From NCBI GenBank assembly GCA_963921425.1, contig OY992834.1, positions 20,721,923-20,785,922 on the forward strand: DNA of 64,000 nt, read 5' to 3'. Shown one piece after another: positions 37,801-49,900 of the stretch (the first letter of the stretch is position 1; every line of letters begins with the position of its first letter). The DNA comes from Dryas octopetala (taxonomy: Eukaryota > Streptophyta > Magnoliopsida > Rosales > Rosaceae). Made by a program: the position numbers and the translations under genes. The notes under the pieces are model-generated. The model had not been told where the DNA came from, did not search any database, and saw nothing but the letters and a program-made list of their open reading frames with translations.

Positions 37801-40800
37801 ATGGAAAGAAAATTGGCAAAGAAGATGACAAGCCTTGTATTCTTCTTATTGATGAACTTGATCTTCTTGTGACTAGAAACCAGTCGGTAACCCATTTGTC
37901 TCAGTTGGTACCCTGTGCATTTTGTGATGTGAATATTTGCTAACAACTATTCCAGTCATTTGTTTTATAAAATATGCAAAGTTTTACTATGAATATTTGT
38001 TAAGTATACATAGTTCTCATACTTGTAGTCCCTTCTTGGTTTCAGGTTCTATACAACATTCTTGACTTGCCTACTAAGCCACACTCAAAATTAGTTGTAA
38101 TAGGTATACTTTTCTCTTCAATGTGTCTCCTTCCTTATTGAATGATGATTGCATTCTTTTAGCACACAATGATGTTTCTTTTCTGAGATTTAAGGGATTC
38201 TCGAATACCAAAAAAGGGAAAAGGAAAAAGGAAAATGGTTCTACTAGAAACAATGATGACGATGATGAGATCGTTGATGACTGCAACATTAACCTCTTTG
38301 TGATAAATATATATATTCAGGCATAGCCAATACCATGGATCTTCCAGAGAAGTTGCTTCCTTGTATTTCAAGTCGTATGGGAATCCAAAGGCTCCACTTT
38401 GGCCCCTATAATTACCAGCAGCTGCAAGAAATCATTTCGAGTCGCCTTAAAGAAATTAATGCATTTGAAAAACAAGCTATAGAATTTGCTTCCAGAAAGG
38501 TAAGTTGTATCTTATTTTGTTTCATCATGAATTTTAACTTTTGTTTCTCTGTCTATTAGTTGGCCATAGTGGATGCTCGCACTGTGCACGTCTTTGATAT
38601 TATTTGAACACATATTCAGGTAGCAGCAATTTCAGGAGACGCCCGTCGTGCATTGGAGATATGTAGGCGTGCCGCAGAAATCACGGATTATCAATTGAAG
38701 AAATTAACCTCAGCTCCCAATAATGCTTCTCAAGGTATACAAACTTCTACAATTGATTTTCCAGACGGACTCCGTCACAAAATGCTGTAAAGAAATAATG
38801 AGGGGACAACCCCTTTAAATTAGGAAACTAGATTTGAATGATCTAATTGATTCAAACAACTGTTTAAATTGTATCACCATGTTTGGTAAGTTTTTAGAGC
38901 AATTGTCCCAAGCCTTCTCCTACCAGTCTTGCAATTGCCCAAAAATGGAATGTTTACTTTGCTGTTTAGCTTAGTCCTCTTTGTCATGTTGCTTGTTTTG
39001 TTTCGTGTGAGGTAGTCTAGCTCCTTTGTGTGTTGTAATTTTTTTTTAGGCTTGCATGCCTGCTTGTTTGGTTTAGTTTGGGTCTTGTTGTTTGTTTTTG
39101 GCTTTGGCTTGTTGTTAGCTGGGTTTTTTCATGTGGACTGGCTTTTGTGCTGGTTTTATGGCCTGTTTTGGCTTGTGTTTTTTTTTTCTTCTTCGTTGCC
39201 CTCTTGGTTAATGTATTCATTTATTTAGCACAAAAAAAAAAAGGGAATGTTTTGCTTCTAATCATATTCACACCTTCGAACTCTCTTAGCTATTTGTTAT
39301 GACTGGCTGCCTTCATTTTGTCCAAATCAAGTTCTAAATCGTGGTTTCCCATTTCACCTGACCACATCAACAAAACATGAGATAATGTATTTAAACTTCC
39401 ATGTTCATCACTTGATATTGGGGTAGTAAAAACTACTTATTGTGATTATTATCTTTCTACTTGAAAACGGCTTCTTTCATTGATTACTAGAAACTGGGAA
39501 CTGGGAAGATATGTAAACTATTCATTTGCAAGAGTTTGAAATCTGAATTACTTTGTACGGTCTTGATGTGCGTCCATTTTAGATAAAAGGCCCATATTAG
39601 ATGTTCAGTGGGGCGTTGAAGTTTGAATTATTTGGTTCTAGAAATTACCAGCTCTTGCTCAAGGAAATTCTGGCTATGCCTCTCCCCTCCACCATCCCCA
39701 TATTGGGACTTGATCAGAGTATTGACCCTTCTTTGTGATGTCCAATTTCATTGTTTTTTAACATCATGGTCTAAAATATTGAAGCATTGTAAATTTGTTC
39801 AAGTTTGGTCTCATATTTAACTTTTCCTTTCATTGGAAAAAAATCAACTATCCCATAATTAGAGCTAGGTTTCATGGAAGATCTACTTTAAATGCTAAAT
39901 GGAACATCTCTTGTTTTTTTTTTTCCTGTGGTTTTTCTTTGTTTTTCATTTTTCTTTTTAATGAAGCACCCATTATCTGAGAGCCTCCACCAATTTTTGT
40001 TTTATCACCAGATAGAACTAGTAAGTGCTTGTTATTCCTCATCTACAAATATTTAAATTTTGATACCTAATCCTTCTCTGGTCCATTTGACACGTGCAAC
40101 CTGTTAAGTTAATTCAATAGCTTTCTCATTGCTTTCCAAAATGAAGCTCTTCTTTAAACCAAAGAATTAGAATTATTAACTTTTCTTCTTTCTTGTAACC
40201 TGAAATTTCAAATATGTACTCTGTTGCTGCATTGGTATGAGAAAACACCAACATCTCATGCAGCTTAAAAAATATGTGCTTGCTTTGTTTGAAGTGTTAT
40301 TTTTTTGTTTCTGAAGCTTCATTTCTTGTCATTTTATGTATCCACTTTGCAGGAGAAACAGTTGTTGGTATGGCAGAGATTGAAGCAGCCATACAAGAAA
40401 TGTTCCAGGCACCTCATATTCAAGTGAGTCAAATTATATCTTATGTTGATAATAAATACTTATGTATCTGTTGTTGAAAGTTGAAACTTCATTTATTTTA
40501 ATGAAGTTATTTCTTAGAAGAGGGAACCGAAGCTCTTGAATAAAACAGTGACTACTGCATAATTTGCTATCCTAACATGAGATAAATGAGATCAAGGTGG
40601 CCGCACATTTTTAATGGTGCCTACAAAAGAGATGAAAATGGTGGCCGTTGGCGTTTTCTAAATCTTATATAGCTGCCACTCTTGTAAAGAACATAGCTTG
40701 TGAATAAATGGCTTACAGGAGCAAAATTAACATAAAGCAACAACTGAATCACTGGTGCTGGTTTTAAGTTTTTTTTCTCCTTTTTTTTTTTTTTTTTTGG

Positions 40801-42437
40801 TGAATTTATGCACAGATAAGATTTAACTCAATACTACTTTTATTTATTATGTTGCATCTGTAAGATGAAAAATAATTTTTTTTTACCTTCTTGAGAGATA
40901 TTTTAATGTTGATTCTTCCTTTTCTTTTCCTTTCCAGGTGATGAAAACTTGTCCAAAACTGAGCAAAATCTTTTTGACTGCTATGGTGCATGAACTCTAT
41001 AAAACAGTAATGGGTGAAACTACTTTTGAAAAGGTGAACTTTTCAAGCTTCCCTGAATGATTTGTGTATTTACATTTTTGTTCGGTGCATTCAGATTTTT
41101 TTGTATTTAAATTTTAGTATTTAAAACAGAAGGGGATAATGATTAGGCAAGAAACATTGACGTCAATTGACGTAATGACTAATAAAATACTATTCTCCCT
41201 CACAATAGTGTATCTCAAGTAGAAACCAGAGTATTTTGATTTTGTTTTACCACTCTCTCTGATGCCCTTCACTGTTTACTTCTACTACTGGAGTTTAAAA
41301 TTAAGTTGCGATGCAATAGTGTTTTTATTGAAGTTATATTTTGGATTGCAGTTAGCAATGGCAATCTCCTGTCTCTGTACAAGCAACGGAGAATCATTTC
41401 CTGGACATGACACACTATTAAAAATTCGGTAAGATGCGTTTTAATATTAATTTCTACATACATATGGAGAAACATAGTCTATATATCTTTTCTGTTCATT
41501 ATTTTTTTCTTGTTAAACATGGGAGTGTTTGGCTTTTGACTAAGAAAAGATTCAGGTTTTGACAAAGTTTTTATCTTAATCTAAGCCTATTTGTAGGTAT
41601 GTCATTTGGAAACAATGGTGAAAATACAATTCTATTTTCCTTGGTGACATTTAAAATAAGTGTTTTAATTGCTGTTGCATTTTTGCATATAATATATTGG
41701 TTTAAGTGATGGCCTCTTTTCTTTTTATGTTCTCTCTGAGGCGGGTGTAAGGTGCAAGTCAAATGGCTTTACTTTAATTCACGTCCTTGGTTTTCAATTG
41801 CGGCTGTAGTGACTATTTGGAACAGGCTAATATTTGTGTCTGCAATTGCCTTATTTAAAGAATAGATAGTGAAAACGTTTAGAGGGTAATTTCTGGAAAT
41901 GATACTAAATAATTTGATCTTAACAGGAGGAATATATGATTTCTTGGTTTTATTGTTTTGGCAGTTGTAAGCTTGGTGAATGCAGAATAATCTTATGTCA
42001 ATCAGGAGAAAAGCATAGGTTGCAGAAGTTGCAGCTCAACTTTCCAAGGTTTGTTCCCCTTCAAGTGTCAAGTCCTTGCAGCAACTGATTATTAGACTTG
42101 GTTTTCCGCCAGTTTTGCATATCTTACTAACTGTATCATACCAGTTGTCAATTTATACGTCTAAGGGAGCATTTTGCATATAATAAACTTATTGTGGTAG
42201 ACCGCGACCACAATAGGTTCATCCCTCTCTCCCAAAACTGCAGCTACTGATTTTTATTACAATTCCCCTGAACCCTAACCCAAAAGTGAAAGCTACTTTG
42301 AACTTCGAGGTTTTATCAGAAAACTTTGGACCATTTCTTGATCTGATATGAGTTTATATGGGCTCTGTTTCAGTGACGATGTGGCATTTGCACTGAAGGA
42401 CAGCAAGGAGCTACCTTGGTTGGCCAAGTATCTATGA
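34819..42437 (+). CDS. ORC1: Origin recognition complex subunit 1, 16 exons, reading frame damaged
   Basis: ORC1 is the ATP-binding subunit of the complex that marks replication origins and loads MCM helicase in the nucleus. Exons: 34819-35658, 35762-35897, 36573-36722, 36824-36964, 37049-37199, 37283-37382, 37516-37639, 37725-37886, 38046-38103, 38321-38499, 38620-38734, 40353-40423, 40938-41033, 41352-41428, 41965-42048 and 42374-42437, all GT-AG with kept phase. The PHD finger (CRVCF to WICGFCEAHK) is nested in the BAH domain (from VFYKKVVYDGGEFEVGD), the plant arrangement. Then come Walker A GVPGTGK (exon 6), Walker B CILLIDELDLL (exon 8), the AAA+ lid, and a winged-helix end at DLPWLAKYL. 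Length is about 848 residues, normal for plants. Several indels break exon 1 (about 34910-35060), one base is missing in exon 5 (about 37119) and one extra T is in exon 7 (about 37531). AATAAA lies at 42631. Either a young pseudogene or an intact gene with assembly errors. Confidence 0.9.
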
Positions 42438-45179
42438 TTCTAGACCCGATCACTTTCAATTTATTTGGAGCAATGGTTTTGACCCCGATTCTCATAATTT
42501 TTTGTAATTGTACATTCTCATCCTAAATTTATGTCATTTCCAGCCTGGACATCACCGTCTGTCTTCTTCCTAATTACATTTTGAACTTATTTTTCATATT
42601 CTGTACTTGAAGTTTTCAGAAGTAACAGAAAATAAAGACAGGGTGCTATTATTTAGCCCGAGAGCAAATTTGCCAATTTCTCAAAGACAAATGTCTAAAC
42701 AAAAGTCATCTCATCTCATCAAATTTTGATATCTTGGCTGATTTCCTCGATTTGTACATCCATCCTCTGAACTTCTCTTTGAATAAATTAATTGTCTTGC
42801 CAATTTTTATAAGATGAATGTGTTATCTTGAACAATGAAGAAGAGCAAAGCAAGCAAAGAAAAAAATGAGAAATAATAATGATAAAGGAACATCTTAAGT
42901 CATATGAGTGAGCCACAATATGTGGATCAAATATATCTCATCCAATGGTCAAGACTGTGAAGGCATTGTATGCCTACAGTCATTATAGAATTTCATATGC
43001 CGGATCTTTAGTCAGGTGAGTGTCGAAATATTTATGTGTTTGTTGGTTATGCTTTTTTTTTTTTTCTCCCAATTGCACTTAGGGAGAGGACCAGAGGCAC
43101 AATCAATCAGTGAGAGGAAATACAGAAGAGGAAGATCTAATTATAAGAAATTCAGTTGATCATATAAATTATAAGAAATACTGGTCAACACAAACTGTAA
43201 AGAGAAAGTAGACAAAAAAAAACTTTGTTCTTTGTAAATTGGAACGTTTCTTATAAATATTCTATACAAATGGCAGCCATATGTACTGTTTTACCATTCT
43301 TCATTCATTCTGGAGCTTTCCAAGCTGCACCAACAAGTTTCTTTCAGTCTTTGAAGATTCATGGAGTCTCTTGTTATCCAATGTTTTGAGAAATGATGGT
43401 AAGAGAGGTAGCCAATAGACCCTCCTCCTGAAAGTGTGGGAATGGGCAGTGTTTGCAAGTTGTAGTCCATCCAAGAGGCAATGAGTTCTTTGCGAGATGG
43501 GTACCACAGAGATGACAGCAACAAAAATCCACTAAATGCAGCCGAAACAACTATGTTGGAGCTTCCTTCACGTTAGACCTAATGCATGACATAAATTTCA
43601 TTAAATTAGGGATCAAAATATTGCTGAAAGTCCATTCCGAGTTTCAGACCACTCAATATTCGTATTAGCTGACAAATAACATACCCTTCAAGCATCAAAT
43701 GTAATATTAGCTGACAAAGTTAGCACTGTTTAGAGGTCTCCAACAGACCTCTGCTTATTAAGAAGAAAGAATTCAAATAATTGTACCGTACAATTCACTG
43801 TCGTTATGTAAGATTGTCGTCGTACAAGTTGTAGGACCACAATCTTACATAACAATATCCCAGATGTAAAGATGATGAAAGTTCTGATTGATCGAAGAAA
43901 ACGTGCAAGCTGATTAACAGCTTTAACGAAACCTAGTTCTTGTAGCTAAAAATTAGTTCCCACTAACAAGTCTTACATTGTACAAGAAGACAGACATGGA
44001 ACAATTAAACACAGACATAAACAAGATATAGAGAAGGGATGACACCAAATGATGTACATTCAATTATCAAGTGTGAAGACTTAAAATGAACTATCAGAAC
44101 TTCTACATAGGTGTTTTTGTACGCATCTAGGTGCTTGAGTTTGGACTGAAATTGGAATCATCAAATACATGAGCTATTCACTTTATTATGCATGCCAGTT
44201 TGACAAGCTGGACCTTTTCTTTATATCATAAAATCAATGTTTGTCTCTCTTTGAAAAACATAAAAAAAAAATAAAAAAATAAAAAAACATAGATCCCATC
44301 TTCAGTTCTTTTAGGAATAATGCTGATGAGAAAGAACGAACAACTAAGGTAAAGCTCATCTGCCGCAGTGTTCAACTAAAGAGAAGTGCTACATACTTTT
44401 AAATTCTTGGAAAAGCAGCGAAATATATTTTGACAATATATTGGAAAAGTAGCTGGTAGCTCCACAAAACCTCATAAGGAAAATTGGCAAGAAAATTTGG
44501 AGCTTCCATCATGCATGACACAAAGTTCATTGAATAATGTACTGGAAAGAATTACCGAATGTCCATTCAGAGTTTAAGACCACTCTATATCATGATTTCA
44601 GAACTAGCACCTCAAATAACGTACCCTAAAGCCTTAAACTGAAATATTAGAAGACAGTAGCATGGTTTAGAGATCCCCAATATTGATATCTGCCCATAAA
44701 ACAAAGGATTCAAAAAATTGCCAAAATCTTATAGAAAAATAGTAAATGGCAACTGTAATTTTTGCTAAAACCAAAATTTCAGAAATTATACATAGAGCTT
44801 TACCTTCATGTGTTTTCTTACACTTCTATTCCACATCAAATTGTGAAAAGCCTATTTCTTCTCAAAGCTATTTTATGTATCTCAGCTCAACCAAGTATCC
44901 TAAATGCAAAGAAGAAGAAATTAGAATTGATAGATTGATCTTAGAGAATAAAAATAAAAATAAAAAGATTTCAATAGCTTTAATGAAAAGAAATTGTTGT
45001 AGCATCTTAAACCTAATTCTCAGTATCAAGTCCAAGATTGTACAAGAACACACAAAATATACTTTGAAAGTAAATTCTTGGAAAAGCAGCGAAATATATT
45101 TTGAAAATATACAAGTATTTTGTCGGAAAAGTAGCTGCATTGAATCCACCATATTGGACTACACTACCTATTTCCCATA
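42438..45179. other. Intergenic; tandem duplicate of R-gene 3' flank sequence
   Basis: No intact gene is seen. Two diverged copies of one segment lie head to tail at about 43556-44465 and 44500-45140. Both contain the series CATGCATGACA or TGCATGACA, then GTCCATTC(C/A)GAGTTT, then GACCACTC, then GTTTAGAG, then TTGTACAAGAA. The string AAATTCTTGGAAAAGCAGCG recurs at about 44401 and 45071. A stretch at 43300-43530 resembles the region just inside the R-gene relic at 45640-45700. Confidence 0.6.
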
Positions 45180-45700
45180 TAGCTCTCATTTAACAGATAA
45201 AAAAAATAAAAATAAAAAACAAGCTCATATGGGTACCTGATCCTGATTAGGTAGTTGAGAGTGAAATAACAATTGGAACTTTTTGTGAGAGCTCATATAA
45301 TCACTTCCTTATCTATCTTTATGCAAGGAATGCCAGCTATCTTGTTCCAATCTTCTGCCGTTTTATTTTCAAGGTATATTTACTTCAAGGAAGAACAGAA
45401 AGAGATGCTGGCAAACCCTCTCCTGGCAGGAATTCCAGAGTCGGGCACTCATCAATATCTAGCCTTTGAGATGTTGGAAAATCCACTCCTGGCAGGAAAT
45501 CGTGACGGTCACACCTTCTAATATTTAGCTTTTGAACAGAAGTGAGATGTTGAAGTCCGTTTCCATTAAAGATTTCAGATTCAGTGTAGAGATTTCAAGA
45601 GAGTTGAGAGTGGTAGGAAGCAGCTGTTTCTGAGCAACGTTTCCATGCTGTACCAGCAAGTTTCTTTCAGCTCTTGTCCTCCATATTGGCTCTTGACCAG
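45180..45700 (-). pseudogene. Truncated 3' end of a CC-NBS-LRR gene
   Basis: Read on the minus strand, this segment matches the last LRRs and 3' flank of the intact gene at 46806-47295, including the counterpart of the terminal IPCIQIDEE region (reverse of GGCATTCCTTGCATAAAGAT near 45330) and one or two LRR units. Stops and indels interrupt it. No NBS or coiled-coil part is present. It is best explained as a relic of a tandem duplicate of the neighbouring resistance gene. Confidence 0.78.
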
Positions 45701-46911
45701 AGGGGGTTGTAACTGAACTTTATTATTTTGCTTAAAATCATTTGTTAAAAGAAATTCAAATCCTTCCATTATCTTCTTCCATAGAGATCACAGAGAAAAC
45801 TGTCTTTTGCTTCAGCAAAATTCAAATTCGAATCATTCTGGGTTGCTTTCCATGCTCCCCATGGCCTTCAATCCTCCTGGTCTCTGCATCACTCAAAGGA
45901 AAAAGCTATTAACCAAACATTAAAATGTGAATGCTTATAGCCCAAAAAGATAAAAAATTAGAAGAAAAGGATGCTGCAAATCAGACAAAGTCTAATCCAA
46001 GTACCTTCTTAATTAGTACCTTTCTTCTTCCTAACTTCACATCTCTCTTAGCACATATCTGTAAGCCATCCACCAGGACTGATTAAAGAAGAGTAAAAGA
46101 AAATAATTAATATCAGTGAAGCTAAAATTAAACCCAAATGAGGAAAACAAACCCCAATTTCTTTCAAATATATTAGCCAATAACTTCAAATTATAATAAG
46201 ACTGCAAAAGGACTTACAAGTAAGTTTCATTGGATGACTTTGGCCCTCTTCTTAAGCCTTAGGGTATGGTAACAACACTTCATGACCCCTTTTCTTAATC
46301 TGACAACAAATATTAGCAACAGAAAAGTTGAGAGATAAATTAGCAAACTGCTAAATGAACATGAAAGCAGCAACCACAAATAAAAAATTAACCTGTTATA
46401 TACAGGTTAGGAAAAATTCAAAATACAGATTGCCAGCTTACATTAAGCACTTTGGTGATTTTGGGGGGCCAAGAAATGAAGAACACAAGCACGCAGTTCA
46501 ATGTTTCAACTTTGTTTTGTTTAAGTTTTGTGATTATATTATTGAAAAAAATATTAAAATTAGATTAAGATTTCTTTTATCTAGCACTCATTTGGTTTCC
46601 ATGGAAATTTATGCAGATGCATGTGACAGGTTTTACAAAAGACTCGGAAATAATTACCAGTGCAGGGGATGTGAGCAATCTTGGGTCAATCCTCTCCATT
46701 CAAAAACCAAAAATTATCTTTACAGTTCCACAGTTAGTTCTCTAGCTCTCTGCAGAAGAGAAGCCCAAAAGCTAAGAAAACAATATTAAAATATGAATAA
46801 GCATATGCTCTCATTTAACAGATATAAAACAAGCGTTGGGGTGGTAGGTACATACCTGACTCTGGTTTTAGAGTTGAGAGTGAAATGAAAACCAGAACTT
46901 TTTGTGAGAGC
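45701..46911. other. 3' flank of the CC-NBS-LRR gene
   Basis: No separate gene is supported. Sequence at 46806-46911 is shared with 45180-45285. Short frames here, such as one at 46355-46789, have no recognisable domain. Confidence 0.4.
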
Positions 46912-49900
46912 TCATATGATCACTTCCTCATCTATCTGTATGCAAGGAATGCGAGCTATCTTGCCCCAATCTTCTCCTGTCTTATTTTCACAGTATCTTT
47001 TTTTCAGAGTTGAAGAACATCTGGAGATTTCAAGAAAAGAAAGAGACGCTGGCAAACCCTCTCCTGGCAGGGATTCGAGACTCGGACAGCCACGAATTTG
47101 TAGGCTTTGAAGAGAAGTGAGGTGTTGAAGTGCTTCTCCTGGCAGGCGTTCGAGATTCGGACAGTCTTCAATTCGTAGGCTTTGAAGAGAAGTGAGGTGT
47201 TGAAGTCCCTTTCCGTTCAAAGATTTCAGACTCTGTTTAGAGATCAGAAGAGTGTTGAGAGTGGTAGGGAGCAGCTGTTCCTTGAGCAACGTCTCCAACA
47301 GATGCTCAGTTCCATGAATCTCGAGTCTTTGAAGGGCGACAAGTCCTTGCAAACCCCACTCCGCTGAAGGCCTCAGTCTATCACAATCTCTGACTTCCAA
47401 TGAACGTAGGTTGGGAGGCAAACCCCCTTCTGCAATTGACACAACATTTGGAAGATTCCATATGGACAAATCTTGAAGGGCGGTGAGGGTGTGAATTCGT
47501 TCGGGCAATGACTTCAAATTCTGGCATCCACTGACTGAAAATGAGAACAGGTTGGGAGTGGGCAATCCTCCGTGGGGAAAAGAGACCAGATTTGGACACT
47601 CCCAGATACGCAGGGTGTTGAGATTTTCATGAACTCCTTCAATGGAAAGGGATTCCAGATTCACACAGCCAATTATATTAAGTTCGCTAAGTTTGGGAAA
47701 AATGCCCAACGGGAAGGACCTCAGTGAATCACAGCTATTGTATATACCCAAATACCAAAGCGATGTCAATTTGGCCATCATCTCATGAGGTAGGAATTCT
47801 AATCTCCTACAATTTCCTATTGTAAGATTTTCCAAGGTAGAAGGTAGACCATCTCTAGGGAACGACAACAAGGATGGACAATTATTGAGAGTCAAGCGTA
47901 CAACACAATTGCTGCTATGCACCAGTTGCTTGGGCAAGCACTCTATATCAACAAAATTTCCAATCTCAAGGATCCCAAGAGATGACATGTACTCTGTTAA
48001 TGATAACAGATGAAAAGAATATTGTTGAAAAGAACCAAACAACCTCAATTTTTGAAAAGAATATTGTTGTAAGTAGTCCATGTTAAGGGTTGTAGTGGCC
48101 CTTTCGTATAGAACCACACACTCCTCCACTGAAAGTTTTTTCAAGCAAGGAAGATGATTAGGCAAGTTTCCTCTCAGCTTCGGACACTTCTTTAAAATCA
48201 GCTCTTGCAGACGAGGAAAATCTGAGCATTGACCTCCACTTGGAAGCCATTCTTCCCACTCTGGCATCTCCTTAAACTCTAGCTTCTCCAGAGATTGAAA
48301 TGAAGATCCATTGCCATAGAACTCAAGACCTATCTTCCTAACAAATTCCATTGCAGCGATTGTGAGCTCTTTGAGAGCAGGTAGCTGCCCAAGTGGTGGC
48401 AAGGAATAACAATAACTACATTCACTTAGACACATGAATTGTATTTGAGAAAATGAAGAGTCTCCCAACCAATTTGGGAAGCTGGTTCCACCATAAAAAT
48501 TGATGGTCAGTTCCTCCAAATTTATGGGAGGATGGAGCTTTTCAAGTACTTCTCTCTCCTTTTCAGAATCATCAGTATCCTTACCCCATTCCAACACTAT
48601 CTCCTTGAGATCTTTCTTTTCCTTCAAATTGGCCTGCAAGGCATCCGTAGCATCAACTACATTTTGCAGCTTTCGAATAGAAAGGCTTCCCCGAAGATAC
48701 CGTAACTCCCTCAATTCTGTAAGGCTTGACCCACTTGACTTTCCAACAACAAATGCAGTCAATGTTCTCAAACTTTTTAGTCTACCCATTTGTAATGGCA
48801 TCTCTTCTATGTTAGTTCCACGGATATCAAGATGATGCAAATTCAGCAATTTTCTCATATCTCTAGGCAATTCGATGAGAGAGAAACAATCTGACAATAA
48901 CAATGTCTGTAAATTGCATAGAGAACACACTATATCAGGTAACCTTTTGATTGCAGTAAAGGAAAGATCCAAGTAGCGCAAGTGAATGAGATTACCAATA
49001 GAATTAGGTAACTCAGTGATATTGGTATATCCTGATAATGATAGCACTCGTAGATATCTTTGTGTTGGCAAGAAATCATGTGAAACTCTTTTGCTTACGA
49101 ACTTTGGCCAATATAAATTCAAATCTAAGGGTAGGAAGGTTCGCAAACACTTAAGCCTAAATAATGGTTCAAATTTTGAAGCGGTATCAAATTCTTCTTG
49201 AACATATGATAAATGACGACTTGTTTTGGGAACTTCGTGAGATTCCCTCCCTTCTAACCTGTAACAAAATCCCTTAGCCATGAACACAGCCATGTCATTA
49301 ATAAGATCATGCATTGTGAAACTTGATTTGCTGGAATTTTGAAATAGTGATCGTGATAGTAATTCATCAAAGTATCCCTTAGCCACCTCTTCCATCTTAC
49401 TCCCATTCTCATCTTGTGGAACTAAACCTTCAGCCATCCAAAGTAAAACTACATCTTCCTTCTTGAATTCATAGTCCTTCGGAAAAATTGAACAATAAAC
49501 AAAACATTGTTTTAAATGGGCCGGGAGATAATGGTAGCTCAATCCCAGAGCCGGCAGAATATTACTTTTATTGTACGGTAGCTCCCAAATATTGCTATTT
49601 AATATGCTATTCCATTCCTCTATATCTTTCTTCTTGGAACGTAGCAAACCTCCAAGTGTTTCTGCAGCTAAAGGCAAACCATTGCACTTACCTGCAATTT
49701 GCTTGCCAATTTCTTCCAAGTTTGGATGTGCACTAGGGGTTTCATCTCCAAATGCATGTTTTGCAAGTAATAACCAACAATCTGCATGCGACAACGGTTT
49801 CAAGTACTGAATAGGAACATTGTTGATAGTAGATGCAACATTTTCGTTCCGTGTTGTTACAAGGACCTTGCTTCCTCTAGCCCCAAAAGCAAAAGGAGCC

